From: Hyphococcus sp.
Lineage (GTDB): Bacteria; Pseudomonadota; Alphaproteobacteria; Caulobacterales; Parvularculaceae
Direction: 5' to 3'
DNA: 64,000 nucleotides
NCBI GenBank assembly: GCA_028289605.1
Contig: JANQON010000009.1
Span: forward strand, 186,001-250,000
Part shown: in pieces, positions 34,649-43,188 of the stretch
Layout of the letters: every line of letters begins with the position of its first letter
Numbering within the stretch: the stretch's first letter is position 1
Position numbers and translations under genes: made by a program
Notes under the pieces: generated by a model
Told to the model about the DNA's origin: nothing
What the model saw: the letters and a program-made list of their open reading frames with translations, nothing else
Databases searched by the model: none

Positions 34649-35212
34649 ATGTTAAAGATTGTCGCCATCGTTCTCCAGGCCGCGGCTGTCGCCGGCGGCG
34701 CCTATGTGGGCCTTTCCATGAAAGGCGGCGGCGATACGGAGTCGCAAGACACTGAAGCGACGGAAGAAAAGAGCGACGGCGAAAAAAGCAACGGCGACAA
34801 GTCCAAAAAAGACAAAAAGGACAAGAAGGACAAGAAGGACAAAAAGGGAAAGAAAAAGGGCGGCAAGGGCAGCGATTATCCGGACGCCTCTTCCGGCTAT
34901 ATGAAATTCAGCCGCCAGTTTATTGTGCCGGTGGTCAGCAGGGACAACGTCAACGCCCTTGTGATTCTGGAAATCAATCTGGAGCTGGACCCTTCTGCGA
35001 CGGAGGGCGCCTACACGCGCGAACCGAAAGTGCGCGACGCATTGCTCAGCTCGCTCTTGCAACTTTCCAATGAAGGGGCGTTCAGCGACCAGCTGCTGGC
35101 GCAGGAAAACCTCGATGAAATCCGCGCCCGTCTGTTAGCGGCGGCCAGCAGCGTATTGGGGGATGACGTTGTTGGCGTCTTGATCCTCAGCGTTGCCCGC
35201 CAGGACATCTAA
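34649..35212 (+). CDS. Second FliL-related membrane protein with Lys/Asp repeat
   Basis: This 187-residue protein has an N-terminal membrane helix (IVAIVLQAAAVAGGAYVGL), a highly charged linker (about 30-75) dominated by a KDKK repeat, and a C-terminal domain resembling the FliL periplasmic domain (SRQFIVPVVSRDNVNALVILEINLEL ... GVLILSVARQDI). It lies five bases after flgH, so it is part of the motA-flgH transcription unit. Alphaproteobacteria often have such an extra FliL-like protein; how it differs in role from FliL is not clear. Confidence 0.78.
   Translation: MLKIVAIVLQAAAVAGGAYVGLSMKGGGDTESQDTEATEEKSDGEKSNGDKSKKDKKDKKDKKDKKGKKKGGKGSDYPDASSGYMKFSRQFIVPVVSRDNVNALVILEINLELDPSATEGAYTREPKVRDALLSSLLQLSNEGAFSDQLLAQENLDEIRARLLAAASSVLGDDVVGVLILSVARQDI
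34811..34846 (+). repeat. Four-copy 9-base tandem repeat in coding sequence
   Basis: The unit GACAARAAG occurs four times in a row and encodes DKK each time. It is in frame, so changes in copy number would alter linker length without frameshift. Confidence 0.75.
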
Positions 35213-35224
35213 AGACGCAAAAGC

Positions 35225-35908
35225 CTAAAGCGGATCCGCCGGCGCGGTGCGCAATGCAGAAATCGAGGCGGGATCGACAATCGCGCCGTTGGCCAAGACA
35301 AGCTGGACGCCGCCTTCCTCAAAACGCGCCTGCAAAACCGACGTCAAGGCGATCGGCTCCGAGGCGCCAATCAGTCCATCCTCATCATATCGGTTGACGG
35401 AGACGAAATAGTCGCCGTTTGGCGCAACGGCGCCGTCGTTGGTTTCGCCGTTCCACAGAAACTGCTGGCGACCGCCCTCCAGGGCTGCCTGGAAAACAGT
35501 GTTGCCCGCTAAATCTGAGACGACAATATCTGCCGACGTCCCGTCTTCACCTTCCGGAATGACGTAAGAAAGCGGTTCGCCCTCATAGCGCGCTGCGCCG
35601 CTCACGGTCTCCACATGCTGTCCAACCCATTGAGAGGCTTCTTCAAGGGCGCTGCCGGTGAGACTATCGGCAAGAGTCTCCAATCGGCTGTTTGTCTCAA
35701 TTTGCTGCTCAACCGCAGAAAAACTTGCCAGCTGTTCGACGAATTGCGTCGAATCAAGCGGGCTTAACGGATCCTGATTGCGCAGCTGCGCCGTTAACAG
35801 CATCAGGAAGCTCTGAAAATCGGACGCGGCCGTAGACGCATTGTCTTCGGCCGGCGCGGGCGCCGGCGCCGTGCTATTTGAAAACGTCAGATCATTGATC
35901 GCTTGCAT
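35225..35908 (-). CDS. flgD: Flagellar hook capping protein FlgD
   Basis: FlgD caps the growing hook. The N-terminal part has the diagnostic QSFLMLLTAQLRNQDPLSPLDSTQFVEQLASFSAVEQQ (about 30-68). The C-terminal part carries the FlgD tudor/Ig-like fold with LAGNTVFQAALEGGRQQFLWNGETNDG. The length of 227 is normal. It is the second gene of a fliK-flgD unit on the minus strand, and its 3' end is 12 bases from that of the FliL-like gene. Confidence 0.95.
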   Translation of the reverse strand: MQAINDLTFSNSTAPAPAPAEDNASTAASDFQSFLMLLTAQLRNQDPLSPLDSTQFVEQLASFSAVEQQIETNSRLETLADSLTGSALEEASQWVGQHVETVSGAARYEGEPLSYVIPEGEDGTSADIVVSDLAGNTVFQAALEGGRQQFLWNGETNDGAVAPNGDYFVSVNRYDEDGLIGASEPIALTSVLQARFEEGGVQLVLANGAIVDPASISALRTAPADPL

Positions 35909-35927
35909 ATCGTCCTTCCGTCTCTTC

Positions 35928-37142
35928 TCACACTAAGAGATTAAGCTGCGCGCCGTCGCGCATTGTCAGATAAATTTTGTCAGAACGCAGATTTTGGTCG
36001 CCGACCAGCCCGGTTTCACGATTACTGTCAGCGCGCTGCGTTTTTTCATCCGAAAACTGATCTTGCCCTCGGTCCTGAAATTCGAAACTGACCGATCCGA
36101 AACCGGCGTTTCTGAGCTGCGCTTCCAAGTCCGCAATATGGCGGCGAAGGTGATCGAGCGTTTCCCCGCGTTCCGCCGTCAGCACCGCCTTTACGGCTTC
36201 GGGACCTTCAACCGTGAAATCGATTAGGATGCGGCCAAGTTCCGGCGGATCAAGACGGATCTCGATCGTGTCGCCGCCCTGGCGCGCCTGGATCGCCGCC
36301 AAAATCTGCGGAATGACGCCGGGCATCGCCGGGTTCGCCGTCACGGGCGCCGCGATGGGAACGATAGCCCCCTGCCCCGTCGTGCGGCTTGACGTCGACA
36401 ATGCCGGATCAAGCGAGATATCGAATTCACCAGTGATTTGGGCGTCGCTATATACCGGCGAGAAGAGTTGCGGCGTCGCCGCGAAGGATGCAGTCGCAGC
36501 GGGGGACGCCAGCGCCGCGGGGGCTGAAAAAGCGGCCGCGCCGTATTTTAGCGTCGGCTTCGTTACGGGTTCGGCCCCGTCTAGGGCGGCGCGAGGCGCA
36601 TCGATACCGGACTCCGGCGGCGGCGCGCTCTGAACAAGCGCGCCCGTCCCGCCAAGCTTGATGGTTTTGACTGGTTGTCCCTGCTTTATCGGCGCCGCGT
36701 TGACGTCAATGTTAGGAAGCGCAGCTTCCCGTTCCGTGCGCACCGGCGCCGTTGGCTTGCCGACTTCCGGTTCAACGATTGGCGCGGTGAGCGGGCTGAG
36801 CGCGATCTCGCGTTCTGCGACATTGACTAATTCCGGAAACCGTTTCGTCGCCGGCTGCGGCGCGTCCGCCGAAACCGGCGTGTGGGTCGCAACTTCAAAG
36901 AGATCGATTTGGACCGGCCGCGCGTCTGCGAATATCTCTCCCCGTGCGGGATTGTCGCGCGTTTGGTCGGCGCGCGCGCCGTCGGAAAGATCAACATCCA
37001 CCGCTTCGCCGAAAATGCGGTCGAAGAACCCGCCGGTTTCGGCGTCTTTTTGACCTTCAGGATCACCCTCGCGCATTGCTGCTTTGGTCGGCGCCTTCGG
37101 GAGAAGAAGCTTCAAAAGGCCAGTTTGTTGTGACGCTTCCAT
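35928..37142 (-). CDS. fliK: Flagellar hook-length control protein FliK
   Basis: FliK measures hook length and switches export specificity through FlhB. The first 300 residues are low-complexity Ala/Pro-rich sequence. The C-terminal Flg_hook domain (about 285-375) contains GGDTIEIRLDPPELGRILIDFTVEGPEAVKAVLTAERGE. I use ATG 37142 (MEASQQTG); the track's TTG at 37178 would overlap the divergent flgJ-like gene more. It is transcribed with flgD. Confidence 0.9.
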   Translation of the reverse strand: MEASQQTGLLKLLLPKAPTKAAMREGDPEGQKDAETGGFFDRIFGEAVDVDLSDGARADQTRDNPARGEIFADARPVQIDLFEVATHTPVSADAPQPATKRFPELVNVAEREIALSPLTAPIVEPEVGKPTAPVRTEREAALPNIDVNAAPIKQGQPVKTIKLGGTGALVQSAPPPESGIDAPRAALDGAEPVTKPTLKYGAAAFSAPAALASPAATASFAATPQLFSPVYSDAQITGEFDISLDPALSTSSRTTGQGAIVPIAAPVTANPAMPGVIPQILAAIQARQGGDTIEIRLDPPELGRILIDFTVEGPEAVKAVLTAERGETLDHLRRHIADLEAQLRNAGFGSVSFEFQDRGQDQFSDEKTQRADSNRETGLVGDQNLRSDKIYLTMRDGAQLNLLV

Positions 37143-37177
37143 AAGTCGGCGGTCTCGTAAAATGTTTGTTAGGAGCA

Positions 37178-37555
37178 ATGTGTCAGAAATTGGTTACTAA
37201 CTCTTTGCGTGTATTTTTGTTAACCATTGATCAAGGTCGAAGGCAGTTGATTAAGATCGATCCTCTTGTAACGACCCCTGCCCGCGCTCCGGAGAGTCAA
37301 CCGAGCCGAAGCGAAGCAGCCATGCAGCAGGCGCGAGAGTTTGAAGCCGTCTTCATCGCGCAGATGCTGAAGCATAGCGGGTTTGAGAAAGCGCTGACCG
37401 GGAACAGCGGCTTTGGCGGTGAAAGCTACGCCTCGATGCTGCTTGAACAGTATGCGGAAAAAATTACCGAACGCGGCGGCTTTGGCCTCGCCGAAAACAT
37501 CTACAACCAGCTGATTGAGCGCGGGGACGATAATGGATCAATCAGAAGCGTTTGA
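37178..37555 (+). CDS. flgJ: FlgJ N-terminal-type rod-binding protein
   Basis: The protein (about 125 residues) matches the rod-capping half of FlgJ: AREFEAVFIAQMLKHSGFEKALTGNSGFGGESYASMLLEQYAEKITERGGFGLAENIYNQL. The muramidase half is missing, as in other alphaproteobacteria where a separate transglycosylase is used; one is encoded at 43780. The exact start is uncertain. ATG 37178 has AGGAG very close, and the first 35 residues are not conserved-looking. It overlaps flgN by 23 bases and is divergent from fliK. Confidence 0.85.
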   Translation: MCQKLVTNSLRVFLLTIDQGRRQLIKIDPLVTTPARAPESQPSRSEAAMQQAREFEAVFIAQMLKHSGFEKALTGNSGFGGESYASMLLEQYAEKITERGGFGLAENIYNQLIERGDDNGSIRSV

Positions 37556-37919
37556 ACAGGCGATCTATCGGCTGGTTGAAACGCTCAAACACGAGCGAAT
37601 CCAGCTTCTTGCCGGCGATATGAGCAATCTGGCTGCAATCGCAAACAAGAAGAAAGACGATCTTGGAATCATTGAGTCCCACCTGGTCAGGCCCGGCTCT
37701 GAAAAGATATTCAATGCGTTCCGACCAAGAATCGCCGCCATGCAGAAACTGGCGGCCGAGAATGAAGCGCTTCTCGCGAGTGCAAGGGACGGCGTTAAAT
37801 CTGCTCAGGACCGACTGGAAAAGATCAACAAAGATGAACAGAATGTCGGCGCATACAACGAATACGGAGAAAAGCTCCGTATGCATGAAGCGTCAATAAC
37901 ACGTCGCAAGATTGCATAA
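37533..37919 (+). CDS. flgN: FlgN-like export chaperone
   Basis: This 128-residue, all-helical protein has a heptad-like pattern (IYRLVETLKHERIQLLAGDMSNLAAIANKK, ENEALLASARDGVKSAQDRLEKINK), as in FlgN, the cytoplasmic chaperone for FlgK and FlgL. ATG 37533 has GGGGA upstream and is preferred to the track's 37515. It overlaps the 3' end of flgJ. The name rests on fold pattern and on its place before flagellin. Confidence 0.75.
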   Translation: MDQSEAFEQAIYRLVETLKHERIQLLAGDMSNLAAIANKKKDDLGIIESHLVRPGSEKIFNAFRPRIAAMQKLAAENEALLASARDGVKSAQDRLEKINKDEQNVGAYNEYGEKLRMHEASITRRKIA

Positions 37920-38103
37920 TCACCATTAACCAAAATTTATATCGTGGGTTGTAGCCTCGAAAATGACAACCTGAAGTGTTTGTCGTGGGATGGGCAGAAC
38001 GCGTTCCACCGCCATCAGAACGATGCGAGCTCCATGACGGCGAAGCCTAACTTGGAATTTGAATGTGCATTAGGCACGCATTTTGATGTAAAGGAACGTA
38101 TCA

Positions 38104-39252
38104 ATGTCTAGCTTGCTTACGAACGAAAGTTCGCTTGTCGCGCTTACCACCCTTCGTCAGATCAACAAGAATCTGTCGATGGTCCAACAGGAAGTTTCGA
38201 CCGGCAAAAGCATCTCCAACGCTCGCGACAACGCTGCGATCTGGGCCGTTTCGACGGTCATGCAGTCTGACGTCGACAGCTTCGAAGCCATTTCCGACTC
38301 GCTGAACCTCGGCGCGTCCACGGTTGCTGTCGCACGCGGCGCTTCGGAACAGGTCACCAGCCTGCTTCAGGAAATGAAATCCCTGATCGTCGCCGCGCAG
38401 GAAGACAACGTCGACCGCGCGAAGATCCAAACGGACGTTGCTGAACTGCGCAACCAGATCACCACGATCGTCGGCGCAGCCCAGTTCAACGGCCTGAACC
38501 TGCTGCAAGGCTCCGGCAATGTTGACATCCTCGCTTCGCTTGACCGCGCGGCGGACGGAAGCGTCACCGCGACGGACATCGCTGTGTCGCGTCAGGATAT
38601 CTCAATCGACGGCGGCACAGCCATCACGGCGACCGGCACGCTGACCTTCGGGTCGAGCGCGACGATCGCCGACGGCGCTAACGACACGCTGACTGTCGGC
38701 GGCACGGTGATCGCCGGCGAAACCTACGAGCTGAGCGACGGCACCGACACGTACTACTATGTCGCGCGCGCCGGCGACGGCGTCAACGAAGTCGCGGCCG
38801 GCCTTGCTGGCGTGATCGGCGACAACTTTGACGGCGTGACCGTCAGCGCTTCGGCCGCCGCCATCACGATCACCAACAACTCCGGTGCTTCGATCACCTT
38901 CGCTGAAGACGTCCTTGATTCTTCAACGGCCGGCCTCGCCGCTGTCGCCAATGTCGACGTGACCTCGTCGGCCGGCGCCACGTCTGCGCTGTCCGCTATC
39001 GAGGGCTTCATCCAAATCGGCATCGACGCCGCTGCGGCTTTCGGTTCGGCGCAAAAGCGTATTGATATCCAGAATGAATTCGTCACGACCCTGTCGGATT
39101 CGATGAAGCTGGGCATCGGCGCGCTGACTGACGCAGACATGGAAGAAGCGTCTGCACGCCTTCAGTCGCTGCAGGTTCAGCAACAGCTCGGCGTTCAGGC
39201 GCTGGCGATCGCGAACCAGCGTCCGCAGGTGCTGCTGGGTCTGTTCCAGTAA
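38104..39252 (+). CDS. Flagellin
   Basis: This is the filament subunit. The N-terminal domain (about 1-140, NLSMVQQEVSTGKSISNARDNAAIWAVSTVMQSD) and C-terminal domain (about 295-382, SAQKRIDIQNEFVTTLSDSMKLGIGALTDADMEEASARLQSLQVQQQLGVQALAIANQ) are well conserved. The middle (about 175-290) is a Thr/Gly/Ala-rich surface domain. A good AAGGAACG site precedes ATG. It is the only flagellin in the window, is set apart by a 184-base upstream region and a strong terminator, and is followed by flaF and flbT. Confidence 0.97.
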   Translation: MSSLLTNESSLVALTTLRQINKNLSMVQQEVSTGKSISNARDNAAIWAVSTVMQSDVDSFEAISDSLNLGASTVAVARGASEQVTSLLQEMKSLIVAAQEDNVDRAKIQTDVAELRNQITTIVGAAQFNGLNLLQGSGNVDILASLDRAADGSVTATDIAVSRQDISIDGGTAITATGTLTFGSSATIADGANDTLTVGGTVIAGETYELSDGTDTYYYVARAGDGVNEVAAGLAGVIGDNFDGVTVSASAAAITITNNSGASITFAEDVLDSSTAGLAAVANVDVTSSAGATSALSAIEGFIQIGIDAAAAFGSAQKRIDIQNEFVTTLSDSMKLGIGALTDADMEEASARLQSLQVQQQLGVQALAIANQRPQVLLGLFQ

Positions 39253-39258
39253 GACAGT

Positions 39259-39297
39259 GATCCGGGAGCGGGCGCGCCCGCTCCCGGATCTTTTTTT
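39259..39297 (+). terminator. Intrinsic terminator after flagellin gene
   Basis: A perfect 32-base palindrome beginning GATCCGGGAGCGGGC is followed by seven T residues. It starts six bases after the flagellin stop. This is the clearest Rho-independent terminator in the window and would separate abundant flagellin mRNA from flaF-flbT. Confidence 0.93.
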
Positions 39298-39317
39298 ATT
39301 CGTAGTGTAGAACGGTC

Positions 39318-39704
39318 ATGATAGAAGCGTCATTGGCAACCAGCGGATACAAATCGTCCGCACAATCGATCAGCAGCGAACGCGGCCTTGAATACCAGGT
39401 GTTTTCACAGGTTACGCGCGACCTCGCCGCCGTCCGCGTCGGAACGCATGATTATCATTCGAAGATCGCGTCGGCGCTCAACAAAAATATGAAGCTTTGG
39501 ACCATTCTTGCGTCTGAAGTGGCGGACGCCTCAAACTCCCTGCCGCCGCAATTGCGGGCCAGCATATTCTACCTCGCTGAATTCACGCGAAATCAGACAG
39601 CGAAGATATACGCTGGCGAGGCCAATCCGAGCATCCTGGTTGAAATCAACACGACGGTGATGCGCGGCTTGCGCGGTCAGGAAGCGGCGGAAGGAGCCGC
39701 CTGA
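39318..39704 (+). CDS. flaF: Flagellin synthesis regulator FlaF
   Basis: FlaF is needed for flagellin secretion or translation in alphaproteobacteria and acts opposite FlbT. The 128-residue protein has the family phrases ERGLEYQVFSQVTRDLA, NMKLWTILASEVADASNSLPPQLRASIFYLAEFTR and VEINTTVMRGLR. It starts 20 bases after the flagellin terminator, and its stop overlaps flbT by one base. Confidence 0.94.
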   Translation: MIEASLATSGYKSSAQSISSERGLEYQVFSQVTRDLAAVRVGTHDYHSKIASALNKNMKLWTILASEVADASNSLPPQLRASIFYLAEFTRNQTAKIYAGEANPSILVEINTTVMRGLRGQEAAEGAA

Positions 39705-40144
39705 TGTCAGGGGGACTGATCATCCGGCTCCGGCCGCATGAAAAGTTTCTCGTTAACGGCGTCGTCATCGAGAACGGCGACAAACGTACGAAGCTTCGCA
39801 TCAAGTCCCAGAACGCCAATATCCTGCGGCTGCGCGACGCGCTGCATCCGAGCGAGGCGACAACGCCAGTTAAGCGTCTGTATTTTGTCGCGCAACTCAT
39901 TCTCACGGGCGACCTGGCGCCGGAAGTGGGCGAAACCGAACTCAATCGCGGGCTCGATTCCCTGTCCGATGCGCTGCCGGACGCAAAACACCAAGAGATT
40001 ATCGCACGCGCGCAAAACAGTCTGAACGACAAGGAATACTATCAGGTCATGCGTGCGCTGCGCGAGCTGACCCCCGTCGAAGAACAACTTTTGCTGATCG
40101 CGCGCGCCAAACAGCTCGGCGAGCTCGGCGAAAGCGTTTCTTGA
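39704..40144 (+). CDS. flbT: Flagellin mRNA regulator FlbT
   Basis: FlbT binds flagellin mRNA and destabilises it when the hook is incomplete, a control known from Caulobacter. The 146 residues include RPHEKFLVNGVVIENGDKRTKLRIKSQNANILRLRDAL and ALPDAKHQEIIARAQNSLNDKEYYQVMRALREL, both family-typical. It is coupled to flaF (shared A of TGATG). Confidence 0.95.
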   Translation: MSGGLIIRLRPHEKFLVNGVVIENGDKRTKLRIKSQNANILRLRDALHPSEATTPVKRLYFVAQLILTGDLAPEVGETELNRGLDSLSDALPDAKHQEIIARAQNSLNDKEYYQVMRALRELTPVEEQLLLIARAKQLGELGESVS

Positions 40145-40145
40145 A

Positions 40146-40988
40146 ATGGTTTTCCAGCCGGCAATCGGGCTTGGCGGGTATTCCGGTTGGCTCATTCTCG
40201 AGCGCTCCGAAGCCCGACAGCGCGAGGTTTTCGAACGCTCGCCCATCCTGGAACGCGATGTCGCCTATTTTCGCGACAACATTTCAAGCGCGACATCGGC
40301 GAAAGATCTTGTCGCCGACAGACGCCTGCTGACCGTAGCGCTCGGCGCTTTCGGTCTGGGCGAAGAGATTGATAAGCGCGCTTTCATCCGCAAAGTTCTC
40401 GAGGAAGGCACCGAAAACGACGACGCATTCGCCAACCGTTTGAACGAACCGCGATACCGCGCCCTCGCGGAGGCGTTCGGATACGGCAATATTGACGGCG
40501 GTTCCAGCGTTCTGCTCGAGGACTTTCGCGAAGACATCATCGCACGCTACAAGGTTCGCGCGTTCGATCTCGCTGTCGGCGAGGTCGACAACGACATGCG
40601 GCTGGCGCTGAACTTTCGCCGAGAAATCAGCAGCGTCGCTAGTCAGGACAGCACCGAAACGGCGTCATGGTTTCGCATTATGGGCAACCAGCCCTTGCGC
40701 GAAGTCCTGGCGACGGCGATGAACCTGCCCCAGGAAGTCTCGCAGCTTGACATTGACCGGCAGCAGGAAATTTTCGCAGACAAGGCCAGTCAGCTCTTCG
40801 GCGATTCCGATCCGACATCCCTTTCAGATCCCGAAAAAATAGATGAAGTGTTGCGCCGTTTCTTTATCGTCCGCCAGACGCAGAACGGACCATCGGCGTT
40901 AACGCCAGGCTTTTCCGCCCTGACCCTGTTGCAGGGAACCGCCCTCGGCGCCGGAGCCAGTCAAAACCTTTTTCTGTCACAAACCTGA
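40146..40988 (+). CDS. DUF1217 flagellar protein
   Basis: This 280-residue protein belongs by pattern to DUF1217, found in alphaproteobacterial flagellar clusters. Typical phrases are YFRDNISSATSAKDLVADRRLLTVALGAFGL and KRAFIRKVLEEGTENDDAFANRLNEPRYRALAEAFGYG. The fold appears helical, with no signal peptide or membrane helix. It starts one base after flbT, and its 3' end overlaps that of the convergent fliI by 12 bases. Its function is not established; a structural or export-associated role has been assumed for the family. Confidence 0.88.
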   Translation: MVFQPAIGLGGYSGWLILERSEARQREVFERSPILERDVAYFRDNISSATSAKDLVADRRLLTVALGAFGLGEEIDKRAFIRKVLEEGTENDDAFANRLNEPRYRALAEAFGYGNIDGGSSVLLEDFREDIIARYKVRAFDLAVGEVDNDMRLALNFRREISSVASQDSTETASWFRIMGNQPLREVLATAMNLPQEVSQLDIDRQQEIFADKASQLFGDSDPTSLSDPEKIDEVLRRFFIVRQTQNGPSALTPGFSALTLLQGTALGAGASQNLFLSQT

Positions 40989-42314
40989 CGGCTCGCCCGC
41001 AGTCTCAGATTCGGCGAGCGCCGACACCAACAGACTGAAGCTTTCCTCACAGGAATTGGTCTTTACGGAGACAAATGCGTCGAGCCGCGGCCACACCCTG
41101 ATGGCTTCGTCGATTTCAACGTCTGAACCGGTCGCATAGAGACCGGTCTGGATCATGGCGGCCGCGTCGTCATACGCCCCGATCAGTCGGCGCGCTTTGC
41201 CGAGCAGCGCGTTCTCATCCGGCCCCGCCGCTTTTGGAAGGCTGCGGGAAACACTGCGGCGGATGTTGACCGCCGGAAAGCGGCCGCGCTCCGCGATCGA
41301 TCTTTCCAGAACGACATGACCGTCGAGGATAGAGCGCACCATGTCCGCCACGGGTTCATCCATATCCGAGCCGGCGACCAGTACGCTGAAGATTGCTGTA
41401 ATATCCCCTGCCTGTCCCGACCCCGGTCCGGTGCGTTCCGCCAGCGCGGCGATCGCCCGGAAGGTTGACGGCGGATAGGCCCGAAGCGACGGCGTTTCCC
41501 CCGCCGTCAGGGCGATCTCGCGATGCGCGTCCGCAAACCGGGTCAGGGAGTCGAACAGCAACAGAACATGCAGACCCTGGTCTCTGAAATATTCAGCGGT
41601 TGCGATCGCCATCAGCGCGCATCGACGCTTGGACGGCGCGGGCTCATCGCAAGTTGAGGCAAAAACAATCGACCGGTCCCGTCCCTTCGACTCCAGGATG
41701 TCGTCAACAAACTCCCGGACTTCCCGGCTGCGTTCTCCAATCAGGGCGACGATGACGACATCCGCTTCAACCCCTTTTGCAAGATCGCCCACAAGCGTCG
41801 TCTTGCCCACGCCGGCCCCGGAAAACAGGCCAATGCGTTGTCCTTTACAAATCGGGAGAAACGTATCGAAGGCTGCTAGACTGGTATTCAGTCTGTCGCC
41901 GAGCGCGCGCCGACCAATCATCGCCGCGCCTGGCGCATTAAGCGGCATCGCGCGGTCGCCTCGCGGCGTCGCCGCGCCGTTCAGATACTCGCCATTGGAG
42001 TTTAAGACTGCGCCCAGCCATTCCGGCGTCGGTCTGAAGTCCTCATCTGTGCACAGAAAAGCGCGGTCGCCCGGCGCCAGTCCCGTCACCGACGCGTCGG
42101 GCATGGCGAGCACCACGCCTTCCCGCATGGCGACAATTTCGGCGAAACTGGATTGCGCGCCCGTTATCTTAACGCGATCGCCAATCTTGGCTGCATCGCT
42201 GAGCCCGGCGATTTGCGCAACGCCGCTTTCAACAGCGTTGACGACGCCCCAGACTGCGGACGCAGTTGACGACGACAATGCGTCGTTAACGAAATGCTGG
42301 AACTTCCTTCTCAA
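40977..42314 (-). CDS. fliI: Flagellum-specific ATPase FliI
   Basis: FliI is the ATPase of the flagellar export system. The 445-residue protein contains the Walker A motif GLFSGAGVGKTTLVG, Walker B LHVLLLFDSLTRFADAHREIAL, and ERTGPGSGQAGDITAIFSVLVAGSDMDEP typical of the family. It stands alone on the minus strand, away from fliH and fliJ, divergent from flgB. It starts with MRRKFQHF, and the N-terminal region is more divergent than the ATPase core. Confidence 0.96.
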   Translation of the reverse strand: MRRKFQHFVNDALSSSTASAVWGVVNAVESGVAQIAGLSDAAKIGDRVKITGAQSSFAEIVAMREGVVLAMPDASVTGLAPGDRAFLCTDEDFRPTPEWLGAVLNSNGEYLNGAATPRGDRAMPLNAPGAAMIGRRALGDRLNTSLAAFDTFLPICKGQRIGLFSGAGVGKTTLVGDLAKGVEADVVIVALIGERSREVREFVDDILESKGRDRSIVFASTCDEPAPSKRRCALMAIATAEYFRDQGLHVLLLFDSLTRFADAHREIALTAGETPSLRAYPPSTFRAIAALAERTGPGSGQAGDITAIFSVLVAGSDMDEPVADMVRSILDGHVVLERSIAERGRFPAVNIRRSVSRSLPKAAGPDENALLGKARRLIGAYDDAAAMIQTGLYATGSDVEIDEAIRVWPRLDAFVSVKTNSCEESFSLLVSALAESETAGEPSGL

Positions 42315-42322
42315 AACCTAAA

Positions 42323-42331
42323 CACACCAAT
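42323..42331 (+). promoter_or_regulatory. ACACACCAAT motif between fliI and flgB
   Basis: TAAACACACCAATTAAG lies 65 bases upstream of flgB and directly in front of fliI. It differs at one base from the copy near 49344. Confidence 0.45.
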
Positions 42332-42395
42332 TAAGTTTATTTTCAACTTTCACGATTACTTTCATAAACCGTAATCCTTAACAGGTTGTCGGCGA

Positions 42396-42779
42396 ATGAT
42401 TGAAAACATCAACATTTTGAAGATGGCCTCTGCAATGGCGCGCTACGCCGCGCAACGCCATCAGCAGCTGTCGGAAAATGTCGCCAACGCAGACACCAGC
42501 AACTATCGCGCAAAGGACCTGGAACCTTTTGGCGACGCCTATGCGCGGCTGGACCGAAAGGCGAGCGATTCAAAAGACCCGTTTTCGTCAAATGCGGAAT
42601 CCGCGTTTGCAGCGCGCATTATCGATATCCCCGGCGTCGACTCGCCGAACGGCAACAATGTGTCGCTCGAAGACCAAATGATGCGGTCGATCGAAGCGCA
42701 GCAGGATCATCAGACGGCGACGCTTTTGTACAAGAAAACGGTCGGCATTTTGCGCATGACCTTGCAGGGCAGAGTGTAG
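42396..42779 (+). CDS. flgB: Flagellar basal-body rod protein FlgB
   Basis: FlgB is a proximal rod protein. The 127-residue sequence has the rod signature MARYAAQRHQQLSENVANADTSNYRAKDL and a C-terminal VSLEDQMMRSIEAQQDHQTATLLYKKTVGILRM. It begins the run flgB-flgC-fliE-fliQ-slt-flhA-fliR-flhB-fliJ, which continues without a large gap for 6.5 kb. Confidence 0.95.
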   Translation: MIENINILKMASAMARYAAQRHQQLSENVANADTSNYRAKDLEPFGDAYARLDRKASDSKDPFSSNAESAFAARIIDIPGVDSPNGNNVSLEDQMMRSIEAQQDHQTATLLYKKTVGILRMTLQGRV

Positions 42780-42786
42780 AATCGTC

Positions 42787-43179
42787 ATGAACTCATTTGA
42801 AAATTCTATGAACGCCGCCGCCAGCGGCATGCGCGCGCAAGGGTTTCGCATGCGCGTCGTCAGCGAGAACATCGCGAATGTCGATACGCCCGGTTACCGC
42901 CGAAAGCTGTTGTCGTTCAACACCGCCATGGACTCTGCGTCAAAGGTGAGTCTGGTTTCGGCGGGCGATATGCGTCTCGACCAGAGCGCTCTCGAGGAAC
43001 GGTACAATCCATCTCATCCGATGGCGGATGAAAACGGGAATGTTCAGATGTCGAACGTGAAGCTCATGGTTGAAATGGCGGACGGCCGCGAGGCAAGCCG
43101 CTCCTACGAAGCCAATCTCGCGACATTCCAACAGGCCAGGCAGATGTATTCCAGCCTGCTCGATATCCTGAAAAGATAG
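42787..43179 (+). CDS. flgC: Flagellar basal-body rod protein FlgC
   Basis: FlgC is a proximal rod protein. The 130 residues include NSMNAAASGMRAQGFRMRVVSENIANVDTPGYRRK and a C-terminal NVKLMVEMADGREASRSYEANLATFQQARQMYSSLLDILKR. It lies seven bases after flgB. Length and both termini are normal. Confidence 0.96.
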   Translation: MNSFENSMNAAASGMRAQGFRMRVVSENIANVDTPGYRRKLLSFNTAMDSASKVSLVSAGDMRLDQSALEERYNPSHPMADENGNVQMSNVKLMVEMADGREASRSYEANLATFQQARQMYSSLLDILKR

Positions 43180-43188
43180 GTATTTCTC

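Noticed and set aside
38073-38087. GGCACGCATTTTGA before flagellin, resembling a sigma-54 -24/-12 promoter
   Set aside because: The -12 GC is GA, and transcription would start only about five bases before the ATG, leaving no room for the ribosome binding site.
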